Of a DNA stretch of 16,630 nt, positions 8,570 through 16,630 are shown one piece after another. A model generated the notes under the pieces. The model was not told the DNA's origin. It ran no database searches and saw nothing but the letters and a program-made list of their open reading frames with translations. The DNA is from Rhodobacter sp. (GTDB lineage: Bacteria > Pseudomonadota > Alphaproteobacteria > Rhodobacterales > Rhodobacteraceae), in the NCBI GenBank assembly GCA_016704435.1, contig JADJAB010000027.1, forward strand, positions 1-16,630, read 5' to 3'. Position numbers and translations under genes: made by a program. Within the stretch, counting starts at the first letter, position 1, and each line of letters starts with the position of its first letter.

Positions 8570-9073
8570 TCATTGCTCGGGGCCCGGGTCGCGACGACCG
8601 GCAATCTCAAGTCCCATCCGGGCAATCTCGACAAGCAGCTGGAAGATGAAAAGGCCCAGGCCGATGCAGGCAAAAAGCTGGGGCGGCCCGATCGGCGAGG
8701 GGGTGGGGTAGAACGAATACCGCTTCATCTCGATGCTGCGCAGGGCAACTTGCAGCAACTGCCAGAATACCACGATCAGGAAGATCAGGCCGAGGACATA
8801 GCCGGCCGCAGGATCCAGCGGCGCACATTCCCGGAAAGTGGTGAACCAGGATATCGGCCTGACATGGCCCTTCTCGGCCAGGGTATAGGCCGCCCCCCAG
8901 AAGACGATGATCGGCACCAGATATTCGGAGTACTCGATGACGTAGGGCAGCGAATAGTTGAAAAGCTTTGTCGAAACGATCTCGGCGAACATCAGGGACA
9001 CCATGGCAAGAATGCCGGCCCCGGCAACATGGAGGCTGAGCCTGGGTGCAAGTGCAAACACGGTCTTCAGCAT
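8570..9073 (-). CDS. dctQ: TRAP transporter small membrane subunit DctQ
   Basis: This is a 167-residue protein with four predicted membrane helices: about residues 12-32 (LHVAGAGILAMVSLMFAEIV), 46-65 (YSEYLVPIIVFWGAAYTLAE), 88-108 (AGYVLGLIFLIVVFWQLLQV) and 130-152 (LFACIGLGLFIFQLLVEIA). The Glu-rich YVIEYSEYLV and the GHVRPISW turn after helix 2 are typical of the DctQ family, whose usual length is 150-200. DctQ pairs with DctM in the inner membrane and is needed for transport. It is intact and unshifted, although its neighbour dctM is broken. It sits between dctP (148 bp upstream, with a hairpin) and dctM (40 bp downstream). Confidence 0.85.
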   Translation of the reverse strand: MLKTVFALAPRLSLHVAGAGILAMVSLMFAEIVSTKLFNYSLPYVIEYSEYLVPIIVFWGAAYTLAEKGHVRPISWFTTFRECAPLDPAAGYVLGLIFLIVVFWQLLQVALRSIEMKRYSFYPTPSPIGPPQLFACIGLGLFIFQLLVEIARMGLEIAGRRDPGPEQ

Positions 9074-9179
9074 GTTCGCGGTCCTTCCGGTGGTTCAGAG
9101 GGGCGATCGCAGGGCTGCGCCCGGACCTGCTGCAGCGGCAGGGACGGACTGGCCGCCCCCCGGGTGCCGCAATGCAGAA

Positions 9180-9204
9180 GCGAGGCCCGTACTACGCGCC
9201 TCGC
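9180..9204 (-). terminator. Intercistronic hairpin between dctP and dctQ
   Basis: GCGAGGC (9180-9186) pairs with GCCTCGC (9198-9204). Inside it CGT/ACG adds three more pairs after one C-C mismatch, leaving a three-base loop. It starts 16 bp after the dctP stop. On the transcribed strand it is followed by TTCTGC rather than a full T-run. Likely roles are partial termination or protection of the dctP mRNA 3' end, which would give more binding protein than membrane subunits. Confidence 0.6.
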
Positions 9205-9220
9205 GTCCGTCAGGGTCATG

Positions 9221-10243
9221 TCACTTGCCGATGCCGTCGAGGATCTTGGTCATCAGTGCCGAGGCTTCCGGCGTGGTTTCACCCATCCAGTTGTCCCAGC
9301 AGACGCGCGCCGCCGCCCGACCCTTGTCGAGTTCCTCGGGAGAGACATCGACCTTCTCCATTCCCTTCGCCACCAGACTGTCCAGGTTCTGCGGCATGGC
9401 GGCCCAATAGGCGTCAGTGGTCGTCGTGAAATACTTGTCGGCCTCTTCGGACAGGATCTGCTGAAGATCGGCGGGCAGCGCGGTCCAGGCCTGTTCGTTC
9501 ACCAGCGTGACATAGATCGGAATATTCGGGGTCCAGCCGGTGCTGACGTATTTGGTGACTTCGTTAAGCTTCACGTCCAGCGCCGCTTGCAACCCGCCGG
9601 AGTTTCCCTCCACCACGCCGGTCGCCATGGCGGTGTAGGCTTCGTTATAGGGAATGACCATCGGCGTCGCGCCCATCTGCTCGAACCAGCAGGCAAGCTG
9701 CTTCTGCCAGGCCCGGTATTTGTGGCCCTTCCAGCTTTCGACGGTCGGCAGGGCCGTTTTCGACAGCATATGGTCGGGCTCTGCCATGAAGGCGCCAAGA
9801 AGCCTGGTGTGAAAATCGCGCTCTGCCGCCGTTGCCAGATCCGGCAGGGCGATCTTCCAGGCGGTTCCGACATCGTCGCGCGTCGTGAACAGCATGGTGT
9901 GCGACAGCGTTTCCCATTCGGGCGACTCGATCATTGCCGCACTCATCGTCGTGCCCATTTCCAGGAGCCCGTCGCCCACCACGCGATGATGGGTAAAGCT
10001 GGAGAAGCCCAGCATTCCACTGGGGAATATGTCGATCTGCAGGCGGTTGTCCGAGCGTTCGGCGACGGCCTTCACGAACGCCTGCGCCTGTTGTCCTTCA
10101 AGAGAGTCGATGGACGGGAAATAGATGCCGAAGCGCCATTTGAACGAGTCGTCGGCAGAGGCGGACTGTGCGGCGACAAGAAGCAATGCCGCCATTCCGG
10201 CGCGCAGTCCAAGTCGTAGGAACTTCGCAGTGGCCAAACGCAT
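9221..10243 (-). CDS. dctP: TRAP transporter solute-binding protein DctP family
   Basis: This is the periplasmic binding protein that captures substrate and delivers it to DctQM. At 340 residues it has the normal length. A signal peptide covers residues 1-30 (basic start MRLATAKFLRLGLR, hydrophobic AGMAALLLVAA, cleavage after QSASA). R177 in WKGHKYRAWQK is at the position of the conserved arginine that holds the substrate carboxylate in this family, and PYNEAYTAMATGVVEGNSGG is the usual segment that follows. This suggests a carboxylate substrate, but which one cannot be read from the sequence. ATG 10243 follows AGGGGGG 6 bp upstream. It is the first gene of dctP-dctQ-dctM and is unbroken. The 5' leader is structured (see the region upstream). 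Confidence 0.9.
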   Translation of the reverse strand: MRLATAKFLRLGLRAGMAALLLVAAQSASADDSFKWRFGIYFPSIDSLEGQQAQAFVKAVAERSDNRLQIDIFPSGMLGFSSFTHHRVVGDGLLEMGTTMSAAMIESPEWETLSHTMLFTTRDDVGTAWKIALPDLATAAERDFHTRLLGAFMAEPDHMLSKTALPTVESWKGHKYRAWQKQLACWFEQMGATPMVIPYNEAYTAMATGVVEGNSGGLQAALDVKLNEVTKYVSTGWTPNIPIYVTLVNEQAWTALPADLQQILSEEADKYFTTTTDAYWAAMPQNLDSLVAKGMEKVDVSPEELDKGRAAARVCWDNWMGETTPEASALMTKILDGIGK

Positions 10244-10323
10244 CTGGCACCCCCCCTGGTTGAGTTGTCAAGCTTTGCCCACAAACGCTAGCCCCCGCGC
10301 ATACGTGCGGCAATTCCGTTTTC

Positions 10324-10333
10324 CTGACGTCAG
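10324..10333. promoter_or_regulatory. Perfect 10-bp palindrome upstream of dctP
   Basis: CTGACGTCAG is a perfect palindrome 81 bp before the dctP start. Its size and place suit a dimeric regulator's operator. No regulator gene is adjacent, so the assignment is inference from symmetry and position only. Confidence 0.3.
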
Positions 10334-10337
10334 CCGA

Positions 10338-10408
10338 CGGGTTTTCAGGGATGGGGTGGGAAGGTCACGCCGGGCGTTTCCCGGCCCGGAAAACCCGCGG
10401 AAAACGCC
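10338..10408 (-). promoter_or_regulatory. Interlocked inverted repeats in the dctP upstream region
   Basis: CGGGTTTTC (10338-10346) is the reverse complement of GAAAACCCG (10389-10397), and GGCGTTT (10373-10379) is the reverse complement of AAACGCC (10402-10408). The two pairs cross each other, so in RNA they would be mutually exclusive or form a pseudoknot; a third short pairing TTTCC/GGAAA (10377-10381, 10388-10392) overlaps both. If the dctP transcript starts upstream of 10408, this could be a switching leader. The transcription start is unknown. Confidence 0.3.
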
Positions 10409-11012
10409 TATGTCGGGGCGATCAATGGCAATGCGCTTCCTGGGCCGGGCATCCGTCGTCGGCGCCGCCCGGACAGCCCGAAGCTTCGCATAAAGCCCGG
10501 TGGCGTCGGGCACCGCCAGGGTGGACGGTCTTGGTTCCGAAGCGTCCTGCGCAGAAATCCCTGCCTTGGTCCCGGCGGCCTGCGCAAGTGCGGGGGTCCA
10601 AGGTGCTTTCGACCCAGCTGTTACAAGCCGGTTCGCGGGATCGGCGGAATCCGGGCCACCGATTTTTCAAAGCCCCGTCTCTGACAGGGCAGGAACCAGC
10701 GGCAGGAGTGGCATGCGGGCAGCCTCGCCGCCTCGCGGCAACGCGTCGATGGTGTCTTCCTGATCGTGCTGTTCAGGTGCCAGCCGGTATGTCATTTGCT
10801 GCTCGCGGAAGTGAGCGAAACGCCGGCTATCCCTTCAGAAGGGCGGTCGAGAACTTGACGGCTGATTTCGGCACCGTCGAGCACCCACCAAGGGCGAAGG
10901 CCGGTCGATCGGCTGCGCCCGAGTCGATGGGGGACCGCCGAAAACCGACCGGCAGCCCTGCCCCTGCGCCAACCCGCCGGGGTCGCAAGACCCGTCCTTG
11001 CCGCCGGCACGC
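10409..11012. other. About 600 bp without a supported gene, between the dctP leader and katG
   Basis: Open frames here are short, start without ribosome binding sites and resemble nothing I know. One minus-strand 42-codon frame (ATG 10795, MTYRLAPEQHDQEDTIDALP, ending at a TGA near 10667) is possible but has only a weak ribosome binding site. An 8-bp inverted repeat GCCGGTCG/CGACCGGC lies at 10900-10907 and 10946-10953. The stretch may hold promoters for the TRAP operon or a decayed regulator gene. Confidence 0.4.
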
Positions 11013-11040
11013 AAAAGCGCCCCCGGTTTCGCGGGGGCGC
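11013..11040 (-). terminator. Rho-independent terminator of katG
   Basis: A 9-bp perfect stem, GCGCCCCCG (11017-11025) with CGGGGGCGC (11032-11040), has a six-base loop. On the minus strand it is followed directly by TTTT (11016-11013). It starts 21 bp after the katG stop codon. Confidence 0.85.
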
Positions 11041-11061
11041 CCTGATGTTGCAAGTGCTGCC

Positions 11062-13224
<2,163 letters not shown>

Positions 13225-13230
13225 CCGAAG

Positions 13231-13236
13231 TCTCCC
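13231..13236 (-). promoter_or_regulatory. katG ribosome binding site that fixes the start
   Basis: On the minus strand GGGAGA sits six bases before ATG 13224. It supports this start over the upstream in-frame codon at 13254, which lacks such a site. Confidence 0.7.
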
Positions 13237-13265
13237 TTTCAAGGCTTGGGCCAAATGCCATGCGC

Positions 13266-13315
13266 GACCCGTGCGGGTCAGGTTCGCAGGCGATTCCGGC
13301 TGATTTCTGGAATCG
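13266..13315. promoter_or_regulatory. katG-oxyR intergenic inverted repeats, candidate OxyR operator
   Basis: CGATTCC (13291-13297) and GGAATCG (13309-13315) form a perfect 7-bp inverted repeat with an 11-base spacer, the general geometry of LysR-type binding sites. A second, tighter palindrome, GACCCG-TG-CGGGTC, lies at 13266-13279, 42 bp before katG. Both sit in the 154-bp divergent region. OxyR binding is inferred from the gene arrangement; the sites do not obviously match the E. coli consensus. Clear -10/-35 boxes are not evident. Confidence 0.5.
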
Positions 13316-13378
13316 TTCTAACAGATCGGAGCCATCGGATTAAGTTGCATTTTCTGATTGCGACGATAAATCTTTCTT

Positions 13379-14284
13379 ATGATGAAATTGACCCTGAAAC
13401 AGCTGCGCTATTTCGAGCATCTGGCCCACCACCGCCATTTCGGCCGTGCTGCCGAAGCGGCGGCGATCTCGCAACCGGCCCTGTCGATGCAGATCCGCGA
13501 GTTGGAGGAAACCCTGGGCCTGGCGCTGGTGGAACGGGCGCCGCGGATGCTGCGACTGACCGCTTTCGGCGAGGATTTCCTGATCCGCGCCCGCGCCCTG
13601 CTGCGCCAGGCCGACGAGTTGGAGGATCTGGCCCGCGCCGCACGGGGCCAACTGGCCGGGCGGCTCAGGATCGGCATCATTCCGACCGTCGCGCCCTATC
13701 TGCTGCCCGGCCTGATCGGGCGGCTGACGGCGGACTACCCGTCGCTGGAACTGAACCTGCGCGAGACGCTGACGCCCCGGCTGATCCGCGACCTGGCCGA
13801 TGGCCGGCTGGATTGCGCGGTGCTGGCGCTGCCGGTGTCGGAGCCCGCCTTCGAAGAGGCGGCGCTGTTTTCCGAAACCTTCGTGCTGGTTCGCCCCGAG
13901 GCCGATGCCGGCAAGCCGGTGCCCGACCGCGAGGCCCTGCGCGAGATGCGGCTTCTCCTCCTGGAAGAAGGCCACTGCTTCCGCGATCAGGCGCTGTCCT
14001 TTTGCAGCCGCAACGCGGCCTTGCCGCGCGAGTTGATGGACGGATCATCCCTGTCGACACTGGTTCAGATGGTGGGTGCGGGCATCGGCGTGACCCTGAT
14101 CCCGGAAATGGCGGTGCCGGTGGAAACCCGCTCGGCCGCCGTCTCGGTCGCCGCTTTCCCGGCCCCGCAGCCCAGCCGGACCATCGGCATGATCTGGCGC
14201 AAGACCAGCCCGCTGGCCCCGCAACTGCGCCAGATCGCCGAGGTCGTCCGCGCCGCCGGACTTGCCCTCGGCGCCGGGGCCTGA
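13379..14284 (+). CDS. oxyR: Hydrogen peroxide sensor OxyR (LysR family)
   Basis: OxyR is a cytoplasmic transcription factor that senses peroxide by forming a disulfide and then activates katG and other defence genes. The N-terminal winged helix-turn-helix (residues about 5-60, with FGRAAEAAAISQPALSMQIR) is standard LysR. The redox pair lies in EGHCFRDQALSFC; counted from the second ATG (13382) the cysteines are 199 and 208, the same numbers as in E. coli. The regulatory domain also keeps LVQMVGAGIGVTLIPEMA. The protein is 300-301 residues, normal length, unbroken. Two adjacent ATGs (13379, 13382) are possible starts and the numbering favours the second. No Shine-Dalgarno is visible just upstream (AAATCTTTCTT), so translation may be weak or the mRNA leaderless. 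It is divergent from katG and convergent with tdh, with 20 bp between stop codons. Confidence 0.95.
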   Translation: MMKLTLKQLRYFEHLAHHRHFGRAAEAAAISQPALSMQIRELEETLGLALVERAPRMLRLTAFGEDFLIRARALLRQADELEDLARAARGQLAGRLRIGIIPTVAPYLLPGLIGRLTADYPSLELNLRETLTPRLIRDLADGRLDCAVLALPVSEPAFEEAALFSETFVLVRPEADAGKPVPDREALREMRLLLLEEGHCFRDQALSFCSRNAALPRELMDGSSLSTLVQMVGAGIGVTLIPEMAVPVETRSAAVSVAAFPAPQPSRTIGMIWRKTSPLAPQLRQIAEVVRAAGLALGAGA

Positions 14285-14308
14285 CGGCGGCCATCCCGCC
14301 AGGGTCAG
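14281..14308. terminator. Hairpin spanning both stop codons of oxyR and tdh
   Basis: CTGAC (14281-14285) and GTCAG (14304-14308) flank an inner perfect stem GGCGG (14286-14290) / CCGCC (14296-14300) with a CCATC loop and a three-base bulge AGG. The outer arms contain the oxyR TGA and the tdh stop. It is symmetric, so it could serve both convergent transcripts. No T-run on either side. Confidence 0.5.
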
Positions 14309-15330
14309 CCCCAGTCCAGCACCACCTTGCCCGACTGACCCGAGCGCATCGCCGCAAAGCCCTCTTCGAACCGGTCCACCCCGAAGCGGTGGGTGATCAC
14401 CCTGCGCACGTCCCGCCCGTTCCCCAGCATCGCGATCATCTTGTACCAGGTCTCGAAGATCTCGCGGCCATAGACGCCCTTGATGGTGATCGCCTTGAAG
14501 ACGATCCGGCTCCAGTCCACCGGGCTCTTGCCGGGCGGAATCCCCAGCATCGCGATGCGGCCGCCCATCACCATCGCCTCGACCATCTGGTCCAGCGCCT
14601 GCTGGTTGCCGCTCATCTCCATGCCGACGTCGAAGCCCTGCGTCATCTTCAGCTTGGGGAATGTGCTGCGCAGGTCCTCTTTCGTCACGTTCACCGGCAC
14701 CACGTCGGCAACCGTCGCCGCCAGATCCAGCCGCGCCTGGTTGACATCGGTGATCACCACATGCCGCGCGCCGACATGCCGCGCCACCGCCGCCGCCATG
14801 ATGCCGATCGGCCCGGCGCCGGTGATCAGCACATCCTCGCCCACCAGATCGAAGGAAAGCGCGGTGTGAACGGCATTGCCCAGGGGGTCCAGAATGGCCC
14901 CGATCTCATCATCAATCGCGGCCGGCAGCGGCACCACGTTGAACGCCGGCAACCGCAGGAATTCGGCAAAGGCGCCGGGTTCGTTGACCCCGATGCCGCG
15001 CGTCTCGGGGTCGAGGTGGAACTTGCCGGCACGGCTCTGGCGGCTGTGCCTGCCGATCAGATGGCCCTCGCCACTGCAGCGCTGGCCAATCGCCAGATCG
15101 GTGATATCGCGGCCCAGCGCCACGATCTCGCCGGCGAATTCATGGCCGGTGACCAGCGGCACCGGCACCGTCCGTTGCGCCCAGTCGTCCCAGTTCCAGA
15201 TATGCACATCGGTGCCGCAGATGCCGGTCTTGCGCACCTTGATCAGCACATCGTCGGGGCCAATCTCGGGGACCGGGCGGTCCTCCATCCACAGACCCGG
15301 TTCCGCCTTCGCCTTGACCAGAGCCTTCAT
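14305..15330 (-). CDS. tdh: L-threonine 3-dehydrogenase, lacking structural zinc cysteines
   Basis: Tdh oxidises L-threonine with NAD+ to 2-amino-3-ketobutyrate, the substrate of Kbl. The protein has 341 residues from ATG 15330 (E. coli length), and aligns with the E. coli enzyme without gaps through residue 107. Catalytic zinc ligands are kept: C38 (TGICGTDVH), H63 and E64 (TGHEF). The Rossmann segment is GAGPIGIMAAA, with the NAD-selecting Asp in VVITDVN. The four structural-zinc cysteines of the E. coli enzyme (93, 96, 99, 107) are Gly, Ser, Ser and Asp here (LIGRHSRQSRAGKFHLDPE). The reading frame is otherwise clean, so this is a real substitution set; from memory, similar changes occur in other Rhodobacteraceae. 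Its ATG shares a base with the kbl stop (TGATG), implying coupling. A GTG one codon earlier is an alternative start. Confidence 0.95.
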   Translation of the reverse strand: MKALVKAKAEPGLWMEDRPVPEIGPDDVLIKVRKTGICGTDVHIWNWDDWAQRTVPVPLVTGHEFAGEIVALGRDITDLAIGQRCSGEGHLIGRHSRQSRAGKFHLDPETRGIGVNEPGAFAEFLRLPAFNVVPLPAAIDDEIGAILDPLGNAVHTALSFDLVGEDVLITGAGPIGIMAAAVARHVGARHVVITDVNQARLDLAATVADVVPVNVTKEDLRSTFPKLKMTQGFDVGMEMSGNQQALDQMVEAMVMGGRIAMLGIPPGKSPVDWSRIVFKAITIKGVYGREIFETWYKMIAMLGNGRDVRRVITHRFGVDRFEEGFAAMRSGQSGKVVLDWG

Positions 15331-16516
15331 CACAACACCCCCACGGCCTTTCCTGCCTCAGCAAACGCCTCAAGCCAAAATCCAGATCCTCACAGGTCAG
15401 CGCCGCGTTCATCTGCGTTCGGATCCGCGCCTCCCCCTTCGGCACGACCGGGAAGAAGAAACCCGCCACATGCACGCCGCGTTGCCCAGCTCGGCCGCCA
15501 TCGCCTGCGCCAGGGGCGCTCGCCCAGCATCACCGGCACGATGGGGTGTTCGCCGGGCAGCAGGCGGAACCCAGCCCTTCCAGCCCCGCCCGCCAATAGG
15601 CGGCATTCGCGGCCAGTTGTGCGCGCAGATCATCCGCCGCCTCGACGATGTCCATCGCCGCCAGACCCGCCGCCACCACCATCGGCGGCAGCGCGTTGGA
15701 AAAAAGATAGGGCCGCGCGCGCTGGCGCAGCAGGTCGATCACCGGCTGCGGCCCGGCGATATAGCCGCCCAGGGCGCCACCCAAAGCCTTGCCCAGCGTC
15801 CCGGTCAGGATATCCGCCCGGACCCCCGCCCGCGCCGGCGTGCCCCGGCCTTGCGGCCCGACAAAGCCCGTCGCATGGCAATCATCCACCATCAACAACG
15901 CCCCATAACGATCTGCCAATGCACGGATTTCCGCCAATGGCGCGAAAGTGCCGTCCATCGAGAACACGCCATCGGTCGCCACCATGACGAACCGCGCGCC
16001 GCCGTCCCGCGCCGCCTTCAGCTGCGCCTCCAGATCGGCCATGTCGCCATTGGCATAGCGAAACCGCCGCGCCTTCGAGAGCCGGATGCCGTCGATGATC
16101 GAGGCATGGTTCAGGCTATCCGACACCACCGCATCCTCTGCCCCCAGAAGTGGCTCGAATACCGCGCCGTTGGCGTCGAAACAGGCCGCGAACAGGATTG
16201 CATCCTGTGTCCCCAGAAACCCCGCCAGCCGCGCCTCCAGCGCCAGATGCAGATCGCCGGTGCCGCAGATGAACCGGACCGAGGCCATGCCGAAACCATG
16301 GCTCTCCATCGCCGCCCGAGCCGCCGCGATCAGACGAGGGTCATCCGCCAACCCAAGGTAGTTGTTTGCACAAAGGTTCAGCATCCGCCGCCCCTCCATG
16401 GCCACCCAGCCGCCTTGCGGCCCCTCGATCGCGCGCTCGCGCTTGGTCAGCCCCTCGGCCTCGATCCCGGCCAGAACTGCTGACAGGTGCTCCAGAAACG
16501 CTCCCGAATCCGTCAT
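15330..16516 (-). pseudogene. kbl: 2-amino-3-ketobutyrate CoA ligase Kbl, four -1 shifts near the 3' end
   Basis: Kbl is a PLP enzyme that splits 2-amino-3-ketobutyrate with CoA into glycine and acetyl-CoA. ATG 16516 lies 10 bp after GGAGG (16527-16531). The first 310 or so residues are clean: ANNYLGLADDPRL, SDSLNHASIIDG with the PLP-stacking His137, VDDCHATGF and the PLP lysine K243 in TGTLGKALGG. Then one base seems to be missing near 15570, 15518, 15480 and 15372. Rejoining the frames gives FRLLPGEHPIVPVMLGE, PLAQAMAAELG, VHVAGFFFPVVPKGEARIRT, QMNAALTCEDLDFGL and AFAEAGKAVGVL, a perfect family C-terminus ending at TGA 15330-15332. Repaired length is about 396 residues, like E. coli Kbl. 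The shifts lie in G/C-rich short runs and codon identity is kept throughout, so consensus errors are quite possible and the gene may be intact in the organism. It is the first gene of kbl-tdh. Confidence 0.9.
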
Positions 16517-16630
16517 GACGCCATATCCTCCACTTTGCCGGAAAATCCCTTGGACGCGTGGAAATGTCAATATCCCGGACAATACTCCGTCAGATCGGAT
16601 ACCCGCTTCATCTTGGTCCAAATACTCTCC
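16517..16630 (-). promoter_or_regulatory. Upstream region of kbl
   Basis: The region holds the kbl ribosome binding site (GGAGG at 16527-16531) and about 100 bp of leader. The minus-strand segment GAGTATTTGGACCAAGATGA near 16608-16628 resembles, from memory, a short sequence often repeated between genes in Rhodobacterales. No clear promoter boxes are recognised. Confidence 0.35.

Noticed and set aside
8552..10219. 555-codon plus-strand open frame opposite dctQ and dctP
   Set aside because: dctP and dctQ on the other strand have clear signal peptide, membrane helices and family motifs; this frame has none.
10268..10273. TTGACA on the minus strand as a -35 box for dctP
   Set aside because: It lies only about 25 bp before the ATG, leaving no room for a -10 box and leader.
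16514..16524. Three-codon upstream ORF (ATG GCG TCA TGA) overlapping the kbl start
   Set aside because: It has only 2 bp between GGAGG and its ATG, too close to be translated well; the same GGAGG suits the kbl ATG.

Overview
The window looks like a chromosome or large-plasmid segment of a GC-rich alphaproteobacterium, most likely in the Rhodobacteraceae (Paracoccus/Rhodobacter-like). This is inferred from codon style, the TRAP transporter, the divergent katG-oxyR pair and a threonine dehydrogenase that lacks the structural zinc cysteines. Nothing was searched; identities rest on recognised motifs and family resemblance.

Layout. 1-1320 (+) is a multiply frameshifted Na+/phosphate cotransporter with a PhoU-like tail. 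1384-1697 (+) is a small, highly charged, probably coiled-coil ORF with one frameshift. 1754-2606 (-) is a frameshifted polyphosphate kinase 2 (PPK2). 2659-5270 is an IS21-family element (istA and istB on the minus strand, both frameshifted) whose ends carry 8-bp repeats spaced 21-23 bp apart. 5271-5745 has no recognisable gene. 5762-6933 (+) is a secreted leucine-rich-repeat protein of about thirteen 24-residue repeats, frameshifted. 6964-10243 (-) is a TRAP transporter operon (dctP intact, dctQ intact, dctM frameshifted) followed by a possible ORF remnant. 10244-11012 has no convincing gene but holds several inverted repeats. 11062-13224 (-) is katG, divergent from oxyR at 13379-14284 (+). 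14305-16516 (-) is the threonine degradation operon kbl-tdh; tdh is intact and kbl has four apparent -1 shifts near its 3' end.

How the parts work together. KatG and OxyR form a classical peroxide-defence module: OxyR keeps the redox cysteines at 199 and 208 and faces katG across a short intergenic region with a perfect 7-bp inverted repeat. Kbl and Tdh together turn threonine into glycine plus acetyl-CoA and overlap by one base (TGATG). The TRAP genes would import an unidentified organic acid. The Na/Pi cotransporter and PPK2 would link phosphate uptake to polyphosphate use, but both are broken as written, and the IS sits about 50 bp upstream of ppk2.

A caution for every reader. Many genes (Na/Pi, ppk2, istA, istB, LRR, dctM, the 3' end of kbl) are interrupted by single-base shifts while the family-typical residues continue in another frame. 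Between them lie completely clean genes (dctP, dctQ, katG, oxyR, tdh). This patchiness fits local consensus errors at least as well as real gene decay, so 'pseudogene' here means 'broken in this sequence'. I found no clearly new biological system; the most distinctive items are the 24-residue LRR protein, the phased IS ends, the zinc-less Tdh, the structured dctP leader and the small charged ORF.
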